DNA from: CAZIAK01 sp964537035
Lineage (GTDB): Bacteria > Planctomycetota > B15-G4
Assembly (NCBI GenBank): GCA_964537035.1
Contig: CAZIAK010000023.1
Location: 14,762-78,761 of the forward strand
DNA length: 64,000 nt
Direction: 5' to 3'
The notes under the pieces were generated by a model. That model was not told the DNA's origin. It did no database searches and saw nothing but the letters and a program-made list of their open reading frames with translations. Below, piece by piece: positions 52,355 through 61,534 of this stretch (position 1 is the first letter of the stretch; the number at the start of each line of letters is the position of its first letter). The translations under genes and the position numbers were made by a program.

Positions 52355-54100
52355 GTGAACGACCTGAGAAGCTGTGCTGTGGCTGTGGGCATTCTCCTGA
52401 TCAGTGCTTCGATCGCGTCGGCCCAGGTCGGCCCGTTCGAATGGCAGGAGCTGGGCAACAACGAGCTGCCCAATCAGAACCCGACCGCCGCCGGATTCGG
52501 GCACTCGGCCGACGCGCTGGGCGACATCGACGGGGACGGGGTGCCTGACTTCGCCGTGGGAGCGCCGAACGGGGGACCGCCCTTCATCGACAGCCAAGGT
52601 GTGCAGTCCACGAGGAACAGCGTGGGCCAGGTGCGCCTGATTCAGTTGGACGCCTGCGGCGACTTCAAGGCCTGGACAACCCTCGACGGGACGAACCTGA
52701 AGGCGAACGGCCTCGAGAGTTCACTGGCCCCCTGGTTCGGGGCATCCGTCGCGCACGTGGGCGACGTCACGGTGCAAGGTCAGGACTTCAAGCTGGTCGC
52801 CGTGGGGGCGCCCAAGATCGACAAGGACGACAGCGGGGTTCCTGAGGGCGGTGTCTTCGTCTACAGCATCTACGCGGGGGGCAACGCCATGACGGGCCAG
52901 ATGGTGAATGCCCCGCTCAGCTTTGGCGACACGCCCAACCTCAAGATCGTTCCCGGATACCCTGTGGCCCAGCTCAACAACATCAAGAATTACGGAACCT
53001 CAGTCGCAGGTCTGGGCGATCTGGACGGCAACGGCGGCTGGGGACTGGCGGTGGGTGATCCCGAGTACGACGGCATTGGCAGGGTCTGGGTGCACAGGCT
53101 CAACGTGGACGCAGCCGGCAAGGTCAGGGTGATTGGCACCACGGTGATCGGCGACGGCCTCTCGGTCTTCGGCCCGGGGGAGCTGCAGGCCGGCGACGAG
53201 TTCGGCGTGAGCGTCGCTGGCGTGGGTGACCTGGACGGCGATGGCGTGCCCGACCTGGCCGTGGGCGCGCGGAAAGACGACGCTCTGGGTGTCGACTGGG
53301 GTGACACCTGGATCCTCTTTCTGAACCCGGATACATCCGTACGCGAGAAGGTCAGGATGAGTTCGCTGCTCACCTCGCCAGTGATCTCGGGCGCTCTGGG
53401 TCAGGCCACGGGCGGCGCTGGTGACATCGACGGCAATGGTGTGCCGGACCTGCTCTCGGGCAACAGGGTTACAGATGAGATGAGCATCTTCCGCCTGGCC
53501 TACGGAGGAGCGCCGGCGAGCCTGTCCGTGGTGGGCATGGACGTGATTCAGCCCGGCGTCGACTGCTCCGGCAACTGCCCCGTCCCAGGAGACAAGTTTG
53601 GCGGGGCGGTCGTCAGCTTGGGTGATTTCGACGGCAACGGAGCGATCGATCTGGTGGTGGGCGCTGACGACACGTCCTACCCCAACAAAGACCAGGCGGG
53701 CGCGGTGTGGATGCTCTGGGACCGGGGCGCCAACCCCTGGACTGACCTGGGCAACGGCCTGGCAGGCACCAGCGGCATTCCCCTGCTCAGCTTCTGTGGC
53801 TACCTGCAGCCGGGCTACCCGCTGTGTGCCAAGTTGAGCAACGCGAAGCCCAGCACCAGCACGTTCTTCGTGCTGAGCCTGGTCAAGCTGAGCGCACCCT
53901 TCAAAGGAGGCGTGTTGGTGCCCGCGCCGGATTTCATACTGCCCATCCCGTCTGACGCGTCGGGCAAGTTCGAGTTCTGTGTCATCTGGCCAGCGGGCTT
54001 CCCTCCCCTGACTCAGTTCTACTCGCAGGTCTGGATCCCCGACATGGCCGGACCGTTCGGCTTCGCCGCCAGCAACGGCGTGCAGGGCACCACCCCCTGA
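52355..54100 (+). CDS. Secreted FG-GAP-repeat protein with C-terminal GGVLVP module
   Basis: 581 residues: signal peptide (AVAVGILLISASIASAQ), then integrin-alpha-like FG-GAP repeats with acidic calcium loops (GDIDGDGVPDFAVGAP, GDLDGDGVPDLAVGAR, GDIDGNGVPDLLSG, GDFDGNGAIDLVVGA). These fold as a calcium-binding propeller, often used for adhesion. The module is at about 459-581: WTDLGNGLAG, PFKGGVLVPAPD, YSQVWIPD, AASNGVQGTTP. GTG 52355 follows GAGCGAAGAGA. Convergent with the next gene. Confidence 0.85.
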   Translation: MNDLRSCAVAVGILLISASIASAQVGPFEWQELGNNELPNQNPTAAGFGHSADALGDIDGDGVPDFAVGAPNGGPPFIDSQGVQSTRNSVGQVRLIQLDACGDFKAWTTLDGTNLKANGLESSLAPWFGASVAHVGDVTVQGQDFKLVAVGAPKIDKDDSGVPEGGVFVYSIYAGGNAMTGQMVNAPLSFGDTPNLKIVPGYPVAQLNNIKNYGTSVAGLGDLDGNGGWGLAVGDPEYDGIGRVWVHRLNVDAAGKVRVIGTTVIGDGLSVFGPGELQAGDEFGVSVAGVGDLDGDGVPDLAVGARKDDALGVDWGDTWILFLNPDTSVREKVRMSSLLTSPVISGALGQATGGAGDIDGNGVPDLLSGNRVTDEMSIFRLAYGGAPASLSVVGMDVIQPGVDCSGNCPVPGDKFGGAVVSLGDFDGNGAIDLVVGADDTSYPNKDQAGAVWMLWDRGANPWTDLGNGLAGTSGIPLLSFCGYLQPGYPLCAKLSNAKPSTSTFFVLSLVKLSAPFKGGVLVPAPDFILPIPSDASGKFEFCVIWPAGFPPLTQFYSQVWIPDMAGPFGFAASNGVQGTTP

Positions 54101-54174
54101 ATCGCCAAGTGGCAGGGCGCGTGTTCAGGGCCCGTGGTTAGGGCCGGGTCACCAAGAGGGGTGTCACCGGTCCT

Positions 54175-54200
54175 GGTCACGAGCGCGGCCAGTCGTGACC
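54175..54200. terminator. Hairpin between convergent genes
   Basis: GGTCACGA (54175-54182) and TCGTGACC (54193-54200) form a perfect 8-bp stem with a 10-nt loop in the gap after both stops. No T tract. Candidate bidirectional terminator. Confidence 0.4.
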
Positions 54201-54211
54201 GTTAGCGACTG

Positions 54212-55516
54212 TCAGTTGCTGGGCTGAATGATGAAGTCGTCGTGGACCTGCGTCACAGGGTTGCTGCCCATGGCTTGAACAGCCTGGTTGAGCTCGATCA
54301 GGTGGCTGCGATCCAGCTGCAGCACCCGTTCGTCGGGCTGAACGGATGTGCCATAGGGATAGGCCACGCCAGGCGTCGCGGTCATCTCGACGTGTGTGCC
54401 CATGACCCAGGCGATGGGCTTGTCTGCCATGAAGTCCACGAGCCGCTGCAGGCTGTCCTGGTACTTGGTGAAGTTGCCCTGGCTCACGGCGCCGAAGATG
54501 AACAGGAACCCGGGGTAGAGGGTGTCGCCGGTGACCAGCAGCGCTGTCTCCCGATCGTAGACGGCGATGTGTGCGTTCTGGTGACCGGGGATGGCCACGA
54601 TGTCGAGCACCCGTCCACCCAGATCGAAGGTGACCTGATCGTTGGGCCAGTTGCTGAAGCCGAAGAAGTTGATCACTGCGTTGGTCGACGTTCCCACCAC
54701 AGTGGTGTTGGGCAGGCTCATCAACTGGGCATCGCCCGCGATGTGATCGCCGTGACCATGAGTGTGTGCCACGACCAGCTCGATCGACGTCTTGCCAGCC
54801 GCGAGGAGCCATTGGCTGATGACGTTGCCGACGACGTCGGCGATGGGGATGTTGCCCGCCCCGGAGTCGAGCATGAGCACCTTGTCGTCGCCGAAGAACA
54901 GGTACATGAACGGGCCTTCGAAGTTGGTGCACATCGACTGGCGCAGGATGAACGTGTTCGCGTTGTACATCTCGACCTGCACCTCGGGATCGTTCGCGCA
55001 GTCGGTGCCGCTGATCCAGCTGGACGGGAACGCGCCGCTCACGGGCGGGTTGGGCGTCGTCCCCAGAATGGCATTGCTGGCAGAGAGGCCCGATGGTCCG
55101 GCGCCGTCGACGATCCACTCCTGAAAATACGCGTCGGTGCCAGGCAGCAGTCCCCCTGGCCACTTGGCTGCGATGTCCAGGTTGCCCGCACCGTCGGTGG
55201 CCCCGGTGACGAGGAAGTCGAGGCTGGGGACGAGAACGCCGCCCTTGAAGGGCGCCGAGAGGCCGGCCAGCCCGATGACCACGAACACGGGGGCGTTCTC
55301 GAGGGCGTTCGAGAGCGAGAGGGTGACCAAGGTGTTGCCCGCCAAGGAGCCCGTGCCTTCGAGCAGCGGCGCGCCGTAGGCCCCAGCCAGCGACTCACCA
55401 AGATCGGTCCAGGGATCGCAGCAGACGCCGCCGCTGCCCGCCTCGGCCGCCTCGGCCGCCTCGGCAGACAGGAGCATGGCCACCAGGATCAGAGCGCGAC
55501 GAATGAGGGGCTGCAT
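54212..55516 (-). CDS. Secreted metallo-beta-lactamase-fold hydrolase with N-terminal GGVLVPS module
   Basis: 434 residues. A signal peptide is followed, at about residues 35-150, by the module: WTDLGESLAG, PFKGGVLVPSLD, FQEWIVD, LSASNAILGTTP. The MBL domain then has VVAHTHGHGDHIAG, IPGHQNAHIAVYD, LLVTGDTLYPG and GTHVEM, with the full metal ligand set. The order is the reverse of the other module proteins here, where the module is last. A TAGCTT box lies at 55560-55565. The enzyme's substrate is unknown. Confidence 0.85.
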   Translation of the reverse strand: MQPLIRRALILVAMLLSAEAAEAAEAGSGGVCCDPWTDLGESLAGAYGAPLLEGTGSLAGNTLVTLSLSNALENAPVFVVIGLAGLSAPFKGGVLVPSLDFLVTGATDGAGNLDIAAKWPGGLLPGTDAYFQEWIVDGAGPSGLSASNAILGTTPNPPVSGAFPSSWISGTDCANDPEVQVEMYNANTFILRQSMCTNFEGPFMYLFFGDDKVLMLDSGAGNIPIADVVGNVISQWLLAAGKTSIELVVAHTHGHGDHIAGDAQLMSLPNTTVVGTSTNAVINFFGFSNWPNDQVTFDLGGRVLDIVAIPGHQNAHIAVYDRETALLVTGDTLYPGFLFIFGAVSQGNFTKYQDSLQRLVDFMADKPIAWVMGTHVEMTATPGVAYPYGTSVQPDERVLQLDRSHLIELNQAVQAMGSNPVTQVHDDFIIQPSN

Positions 55517-55652
55517 GGCCTGGCTCCGTTGGGGTCGACGAGTGACGGGGGCCTGGGCAAAGCTAACACGGGCCCCTCAGGCCGGGGTGCATGTGACGGC
55601 AACGTCCGTTGCGTTGCCAGCTGCCTCCAGGGATGGACGACACCCAGGGGGC

Positions 55653-56231
55653 CTACCCCACCCACCACCACTTGCCAACGGCCAACAGGACCACCGCTAC
55701 GACGATCACTCCCAAGCCCCGCTCCCGCCGCAGGGCCTTCGACAGCGGCAACACCGCCGGGCCGTACCCACCGCGGAGCACGCGCCCGAGGGACGGCACC
55801 AACCACGGCGTGCATTGCCGGTATTCTTCATACTCGGTGCCATACAGCTCCACCAATACACCTTCCTCCCAGCGCACGATGGTGGCGTACCAGGCGAAGG
55901 CGGCCAGGCCGGCCAGGGCGGCGTACCACACCGGGGCCAGCACCAGGCAGGTGCCGGTGAGTCCCATGATGTTGGCCACATAGAGGGGGTTGCGGACCAG
56001 GGCGAAGGGGCCGCTGGTCACCAGGTGCTTGCGCTCTCTGGCCTTGCGCGCGTGGACCCGGGCGGCCCCGCCGATGTGACGGACGGCCCAGAGGCGCAGG
56101 GTCGCCCAGGCCAGGAGCAGCAGCACTCCGGCGAGCACTCCGGCCTGGCTCGGTGGGGCGAAGAGCAGGGCACCGAGGGTGCAGACCGGGTGCAACTTGC
56201 CCCGTTGGGTGAACAGCAGGCCGGAGGACAC
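55653..56231 (-). CDS. Membrane methyltransferase of the ICMT/PEMT type
   Basis: 192 residues with about four hydrophobic segments. The signature GPFALVRNPLYVANIMG and the downstream EEGVLVELYGTEYEEY are typical of isoprenylcysteine or phospholipid methyltransferases. GTG 56231 has AGGA about 6 nt upstream; an earlier start at 56297 is possible but adds residues unlike the family. Divergent from the membrane protein gene at 56332. Related to the gene at 39920-40522. Confidence 0.75.
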   Translation of the reverse strand: MSSGLLFTQRGKLHPVCTLGALLFAPPSQAGVLAGVLLLLAWATLRLWAVRHIGGAARVHARKARERKHLVTSGPFALVRNPLYVANIMGLTGTCLVLAPVWYAALAGLAAFAWYATIVRWEEGVLVELYGTEYEEYRQCTPWLVPSLGRVLRGGYGPAVLPLSKALRRERGLGVIVVAVVLLAVGKWWWVG

Positions 56232-56319
56232 GGGTTTTCCTGGGGAGCAAGGGGCGGCCCAGTATGCCAGCTCACTCTGCCCGACCGCAGCCCGCAAAGC
56301 CTCGCCCCTGACCTGCTGC

Positions 56320-56325
56320 TACGAT
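56320..56325 (+). promoter_or_regulatory. TACGAT -10-like box abutting a start codon
   Basis: TACGAT preceded by TGC ends 6 nt before ATG 56332; the intervening GAGGGG could also serve as a ribosome-binding site if transcription began further upstream. Confidence 0.35.
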
Positions 56326-56331
56326 GAGGGG

Positions 56332-58173
56332 ATGGACCGTCTCGTCGCCACCCAACTCTTCTCTGGCCTGCGCAAGCTCCTGGTGGGCCCGGAAGCGCTG
56401 CTGCTGGCCATGGTGGTCATGCTCATCGAGACCGCCGGCCCCAGCTCGGTCGACGACGTGGACGACCTGCTCTGGGTGTTCTTGCTGCCCATGCTCTTCG
56501 TGGCCGGTTGCTCCATGGCCCGCCATCGCCGCCTGCCCATCACCGTGCTCGTGATCGACTGGGCACTGAGCTCGTTTCAGCTGCTGCGGCGCAAGCTGGT
56601 GCTCAGCCTGGGCCTCGACTTTCACCCGCACCTGAGCCCTCGCCCCGAGCGCTTCACCGGGCTGGGTCGACTGGTGGGGGCGCTGACCCTGGCGGTCATC
56701 GCGCTCTGGCCAGCCCAAGGTCTGCTCCGCGAAGGTCTGCTGGCTCTGCGAGTGCGGGGCCTGTACAGCATCTACGTCCTGGCCTTGGGACTGACCTGGG
56801 CCTGGCTGCTCTCCGGCATCGTCTTGCAGTTGCCTGCCATCGTGTTGTCCATCCTGGAGATCATCAAGCGCCGGTCGCGGCTGCGCAGCGGCGTGCGCAT
56901 CGGCATCGTCTCCGTGCTGCTCGTGGTCATCGGCGGTCTGCTCTACACGCTCGACGGCGCCACGGGGACAACGGGCAGCCTGGTGCTGCTGGTCTGCGGC
57001 TGCTGCGCCCCGTTGCTGTTGCGCCCCGAAGAACCTCCGAGCGGTCCCTGGCTGAACATCGCCGTGGGCGCGGGAGCCAAACCCAAGACCGCGCGCATCG
57101 CCGACGTCATCCGCGGCGTGCACGCGGGCTTGGCCTTGCAGGCCCTGTTGGTGCTGTTGCTCCTGGCTCCCCGGGGGCCCGAACCGGTGACCACCTTGCC
57201 GGTCACCAACGCCCTGGTGCGCATGTACGGCTGGCTCGCCGCCTGGCTCTTCACCGGCTCGGCCTGGATGGCCGTCAGCGAATTCAATCGCCGGCGGCGC
57301 CTGTTCGATCCGGCGTTTCCGCGCAGCAAGGTGTTGTGGGCCACGGTGGGGCCCGAGGCCACGGCTCTTGAGCTCGAGCGGCACTTCGTCGAGCAGGCGG
57401 GGTGGCGGCTGGTGGTCTCGGATCAGCTGCCAGGGCTCGACGATGCGGACCTGCTGGTGGGCACGCCCAGTTCTGTGGCGCCTCGTGCTGCGGTCCCCCT
57501 GACTCGGGTGCCTCCCGCGGTGTTCCTGCTCGAAGACGACGCCGGCGTCGTGCTCGACGAGGCCGAAGAGCGAGACAAGGCCGAGCGCTGCACCGCCGCC
57601 ATCCAACGCCTGCTGATCACGTCACGGCCGGGCCTGGGCGACCGGGGCGAGGGTACGTTTCTCGTGCCTCAGTGCTGGCTGGTGGTGGGCCTCACCCGGG
57701 ACGACGATCGGGGCGGCATGGAGCGCAGCAGCTCCATGACCTTTGGCCAGTCGTTCCAGGCCGCTTTGGGCACGAGGCTGCGGCGTTTTCTCTTCGAGGT
57801 GATGAGCAGAGCAGGCCTGGACGTCCTCTTCATTGAAGACGCGGTGACCACCGAGCAGGTCGGCGAGGTGTTGGACGTGTTGATGGAGCACCACATCTGT
57901 CGGGCCGAACCGGGGCGGGTGGGCGAGCATGACTTCGTGGGCATCGAAGGCGTCCGGGTGGTCTTGCACGACGTGCAGCCCGAGGCCGAGGGCATCCCCG
58001 GGGTCGACGCGAACGCCACCCGTCACGCCATCAGCCGCGCCCGGATCATGATCATCGGCCGGGACCGCAAGGGCGGCGACGACGATGACGGCCCGCCGAG
58101 CGACGGAGAGTCGAGCGACCTTTGGCTGCGAGAGACCTTGGGGGCGATCTTCCCCCGGGTGCCGGTGGTCTGA
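56332..58173 (+). CDS. Multi-pass membrane protein of unknown function
   Basis: 613 residues that I do not recognise. About seven or eight hydrophobic segments fill the first 330 residues, with a basic loop (EIIKRRSRLRSG) suggesting a cytoplasmic side. The last ~280 residues are soluble: VLWATVGPEATALELERHF, then a Ser/Arg-rich middle (DDDRGGMERSSSMTF) and a stretch beginning ISRARIMIIGRDR, ending in an acidic tail. No catalytic motif is evident. The hairpin repeat element copy 2 starts 43 bp after the stop. Confidence 0.6.
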   Translation: MDRLVATQLFSGLRKLLVGPEALLLAMVVMLIETAGPSSVDDVDDLLWVFLLPMLFVAGCSMARHRRLPITVLVIDWALSSFQLLRRKLVLSLGLDFHPHLSPRPERFTGLGRLVGALTLAVIALWPAQGLLREGLLALRVRGLYSIYVLALGLTWAWLLSGIVLQLPAIVLSILEIIKRRSRLRSGVRIGIVSVLLVVIGGLLYTLDGATGTTGSLVLLVCGCCAPLLLRPEEPPSGPWLNIAVGAGAKPKTARIADVIRGVHAGLALQALLVLLLLAPRGPEPVTTLPVTNALVRMYGWLAAWLFTGSAWMAVSEFNRRRRLFDPAFPRSKVLWATVGPEATALELERHFVEQAGWRLVVSDQLPGLDDADLLVGTPSSVAPRAAVPLTRVPPAVFLLEDDAGVVLDEAEERDKAERCTAAIQRLLITSRPGLGDRGEGTFLVPQCWLVVGLTRDDDRGGMERSSSMTFGQSFQAALGTRLRRFLFEVMSRAGLDVLFIEDAVTTEQVGEVLDVLMEHHICRAEPGRVGEHDFVGIEGVRVVLHDVQPEAEGIPGVDANATRHAISRARIMIIGRDRKGGDDDDGPPSDGESSDLWLRETLGAIFPRVPVV

Positions 58174-58216
58174 GCTGGCGTCTGCGCTGCAGATTGCAGC
58201 TTTTCCCCATGGCTCC

Positions 58217-58319
58217 GGGCGTCCCCGTGTCTCACCAAGGGGGGCCGTTTCGCTCGGACAGGGTCGGCTTCGCCTCCACACTCGCTGCAGACCCCCCTTG
58301 GTGAGACACGGGGGCGCCC
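58217..58319. repeat. Hairpin repeat element, copy 2
   Basis: 28-bp inverted repeat with one mismatch (58217-58244 and 58292-58319) around a 47-nt loop (58245-58291). The loop matches that of copy 1 (26639-26685) at 45 of 47 positions. Stem changes between copies are matched by changes in the opposite arm. It lies between convergent genes, as copy 1 does. Confidence 0.92.
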
Positions 58320-58528
58320 TCGGTGGTGGAGAGGCTGGCTACTGTGGCCTTCCTTGTTTCGTTGTCGGCATGCCGGCGGTTTGCTTGCTGCCCTGAGCTG
58401 TGGCGCTTACGGCGGGTCTGGGGCACGCCAGCGGTGCGCTTGCGGTTGGCCTGGGGTGCTCTTGGGGCAGGCCTGGGGGAGACCGTCGAGGCCTGGGCGA
58501 CGGGCTTGGCCAGCCACGGGGGCTTGGG

Positions 58529-61500
58529 TTACTTGATCTCGTACACGAAGGGATCGCTGTCGCCGCCTGCGCCTGGGGCATCGGTCTCTTCGACCTCTTC
58601 TTCGATCTCGGGGCTGAAGACCAGGGCCAGGTCGTCTCGGCCGTTGCGGATGTAGACCTCGATGGGCTCGTAGTCGATGCCATCGCTGGTGACCACCTGG
58701 AACGTCCAGGAAGTGTTGGGCGACATGTCGTCGAAGGAGTACTCGAGGGTCTCCTTGTCCGGGCGCGTGTTGGCTTCGCCTCCGTCGTCAGACCGGGCGG
58801 TGAGCCAGAGCCACGAGGGCACTTCGTCTGTGCCTTCGAAGGCCAGCTGACCCGAGACGCTGACCGCCCGCTCCAGGCGCACATTGATGCCCCGGGCCGT
58901 GCCCTGGCGTGAGACTGTGAAGGCCTCGGTCCCTGAGCGGGCGAAGCCGTCGGCGGTGGCGGTCACCGTGTAGTCGCCTTCACTGACCACGTCGAAGCGG
59001 TACTGCCCCGCCGCATCGGTCACGGCGATGGCGCCGCGTCCACCCCAGAAGCCGGCCTCGGCTTCGCTGACCGCCTTGAGGGCCACGTTGGCGCCGGGGA
59101 GGGGCTGACCGTTGATGCCCGAGACCACCCGGCCCTCGACCGCGCCCGTGCTGATGGAGACCTCTACGAAACGCTGCTCGTCCACGGCCAGCTCGAACGA
59201 GCTGGTGTCCACCGAACCTGTGCCGAGGGACTGGCTGGCGTCTGCATGAAACATGAGCTGGACCGTGCCCGCTTCGAGATAGCCCATGACGAAGCTGCCG
59301 TCTTCTGCGGTGCTCACCGAGCGGCGGATGCCACCCCAGGTGCGCACCTTCCAGCCTGCAGCTGGTTGGCCGTTGACCACCAGGCGGCCGCGCACGAAGC
59401 CCGTCTCCATGTCGGCCCAGGTGCTGCCCACGACCAGGGTGGCGTCGGTCTCCTGCCCCGACGTGACAAACACATTCTGTTCGGCCTCTGCGGTCATGGC
59501 GAAGGGTTCCCACCATGTGGCCAGGCTGGTGAAGCTCATCCGATCGCGAGCTTGCAGTTGAGCTTCGCCCGGCTCGACGTCGGCGAACGCGAAGCTGCCG
59601 TCGGGAGCGGTGAGGGTCATGCGCGGCATGGCGCCGGCCAGGGTCTCCGTGTCGTCTGTGCGCAGGGTGACCATCAAGATCTTGCTGGGTGGCCCGCCGT
59701 TCTCGAGCACCGTGCCCACCACCGTGCCGCCCACGTCGAGCACGATCACGGGTACTTCCCCTTCGATGGGAACGGTCAGTGTCTGCTGGGCCACGGCGAA
59801 GGCGGGGTGGGTGACTTCGAGGACGTACTCACCGGCAGCCAGGTCTTGCAGCTCGGCCTCGCCCTCGTCGTCGCAGCGAGAGGAGGTGATGGCCTGGGGT
59901 GGTCCGTCGTCTCGTCGGTTGCCTTCGTCGTCAGCGCTGCGCACGCTCACCAGGGCCCACTCGACAGGCGTGGCGTCGTCGTCGTTCTGGACCACTCTCA
60001 CGGTGACCGCGGTGGCCGGGTGCAAGATCAGCGACTCGGTCAGGTCGGCGTGGGTCAGGTCGTAGGTGCTGCGCACCGAGCCGAAGCCCTCGGCGGCGAT
60101 GAGCACGTCCCAGATGCCCGGGTCGAGGTCTGCGATGAGCCAGCGGCCGTCTTCGTCTCTGCTCACCGCGTCGACGTTCTGGCGGGGCTCGATCAAGAAG
60201 TCGGGGATCTCGGCGGCGTCGGGCATGGGCAGGTGGCGCGCGAAGACCCGCAGGGACTCGATGGGTGCGTCGTCTTCATCGACCAGGTCCAGGGTGAGAG
60301 TGCGTGTGCTGGGCAAGATCACGGTCACGTCGCCAGCGCCGGGCTCCAGCCCCCCTGTGTCCGCGGTGTAGATGTGATCGGAGGACTGACGCGCGGCGGC
60401 GCGGGCCACTCCGTGGCGCAGGCCGGGCACCTCAAAGCGGCCCTTCTCGTCAGCGTGAACCGGCGGCCGCAAGATGGCCACCGGGCCGAAGATGAGCTGG
60501 TTGCCCGCCATCACCTCGGCGTGGGGGACGGGCTTGCCGCCGTCGTCGATGACCCGGCCGGTGAGGGTCAGCCCGTCGAGCATGATCTGCTCGCCCAGGT
60601 CGCGCACGGTGCCCGGCGTGCCCGTGGAGTGTGGGCCGTCGACATTGGTGACGTGGACGTTGTCGTCGAGCACCAGGGACACGAGACCTTGACGCACTCC
60701 TTCGAGAGTCCAGCGGCCCTCGTTGTCTGAGGTGGTGGTGGGGAAGGGCAGCAGTCGCTCGAAGCGGTGCAGAGACGGCGAGGGCACCACCACCATCTGC
60801 ACTCCGTCGTCGTCGACGAGCACACCGCTGCCAGCACGAAAGTCGGCGATGCCCGAGCTGAGGATCATGCTCTGCAGATCGGTGGCCCGCACGCGCACCC
60901 CGGGGAGCGCCTCGCCCCGCTCGTCGACCACGACTCCGGTGAGCGTGACACCGAGGGGCATGACGATGTCGCCCAGGTCTTTCTCTCCGCCAGACACCGG
61001 CGTCTCTTCGAGGAGGTGCAGCAAGACCCGCGGCCCGCCGGGATCGATGAGCAGCACGCCCAGCACCCGGGGTTCGATCTCGGCGAACCGAAACCGTCCC
61101 TCGTCGTCGGTCTCGACCTCGCCCAGCTCGGGCTGAATGGCGGAGCTGCCCGTGGTCAACAGGGCGTCGAGGTTGGGGAACAAGTCCGTGACGCCGCCGC
61201 CCATGAGGCTGATGGTCATGTGCGGCACGGGGTCGCCGTTCTCTTCGACGAGCCGCCCGAAGATGCCGCCGAGGCTGTCCCGATAGCTGGCGGGCATGGT
61301 CGCCCCGGCGAGTGGGTCGCCCGACGTTGCCGGGGCCACGGGCTGTTCCACGTCGAGGCGGCTGGTGGTGTCCGCGAGGGGAGCGGTCACTTGTGTGCGC
61401 TCGCCCTCGTCTGCCCCTGCGCTGACCACCGCCGCCTGCGGGTCGGTCTCTGTCCCCGGTTCGTAGATCAGCAGGGCGACCGCTGCCACGGCGATCAGGG

Positions 61501-61534
61501 CGATCAAGGCAAGAGCCAGATGCAGGGGCTTCAT
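58529..61534 (-). CDS. Large anchored protein of carboxypeptidase-regulatory-like repeats
   Basis: 1001 residues. A single N-terminal hydrophobic segment (LALALIALIAVAAVALLIY) anchors or exports it. The rest is a string of about nine beta-sandwich repeats with openings such as IFGRLVEENGDPVPHMTI, LTGVVVDERGEALPGVRVR and VEGRVVSGINGQPLPGANV, and inner strands rich in DEDGRWLI and DGSFAF. No enzyme domain. ATG 61534 has GAGGAA upstream and a TATGGT box at 61573-61578. It may be a surface scaffold; the protein at 46307-48306 is similar. Confidence 0.8.
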   Translation of the reverse strand: MKPLHLALALIALIAVAAVALLIYEPGTETDPQAAVVSAGADEGERTQVTAPLADTTSRLDVEQPVAPATSGDPLAGATMPASYRDSLGGIFGRLVEENGDPVPHMTISLMGGGVTDLFPNLDALLTTGSSAIQPELGEVETDDEGRFRFAEIEPRVLGVLLIDPGGPRVLLHLLEETPVSGGEKDLGDIVMPLGVTLTGVVVDERGEALPGVRVRATDLQSMILSSGIADFRAGSGVLVDDDGVQMVVVPSPSLHRFERLLPFPTTTSDNEGRWTLEGVRQGLVSLVLDDNVHVTNVDGPHSTGTPGTVRDLGEQIMLDGLTLTGRVIDDGGKPVPHAEVMAGNQLIFGPVAILRPPVHADEKGRFEVPGLRHGVARAAARQSSDHIYTADTGGLEPGAGDVTVILPSTRTLTLDLVDEDDAPIESLRVFARHLPMPDAAEIPDFLIEPRQNVDAVSRDEDGRWLIADLDPGIWDVLIAAEGFGSVRSTYDLTHADLTESLILHPATAVTVRVVQNDDDATPVEWALVSVRSADDEGNRRDDGPPQAITSSRCDDEGEAELQDLAAGEYVLEVTHPAFAVAQQTLTVPIEGEVPVIVLDVGGTVVGTVLENGGPPSKILMVTLRTDDTETLAGAMPRMTLTAPDGSFAFADVEPGEAQLQARDRMSFTSLATWWEPFAMTAEAEQNVFVTSGQETDATLVVGSTWADMETGFVRGRLVVNGQPAAGWKVRTWGGIRRSVSTAEDGSFVMGYLEAGTVQLMFHADASQSLGTGSVDTSSFELAVDEQRFVEVSISTGAVEGRVVSGINGQPLPGANVALKAVSEAEAGFWGGRGAIAVTDAAGQYRFDVVSEGDYTVTATADGFARSGTEAFTVSRQGTARGINVRLERAVSVSGQLAFEGTDEVPSWLWLTARSDDGGEANTRPDKETLEYSFDDMSPNTSWTFQVVTSDGIDYEPIEVYIRNGRDDLALVFSPEIEEEVEETDAPGAGGDSDPFVYEIK

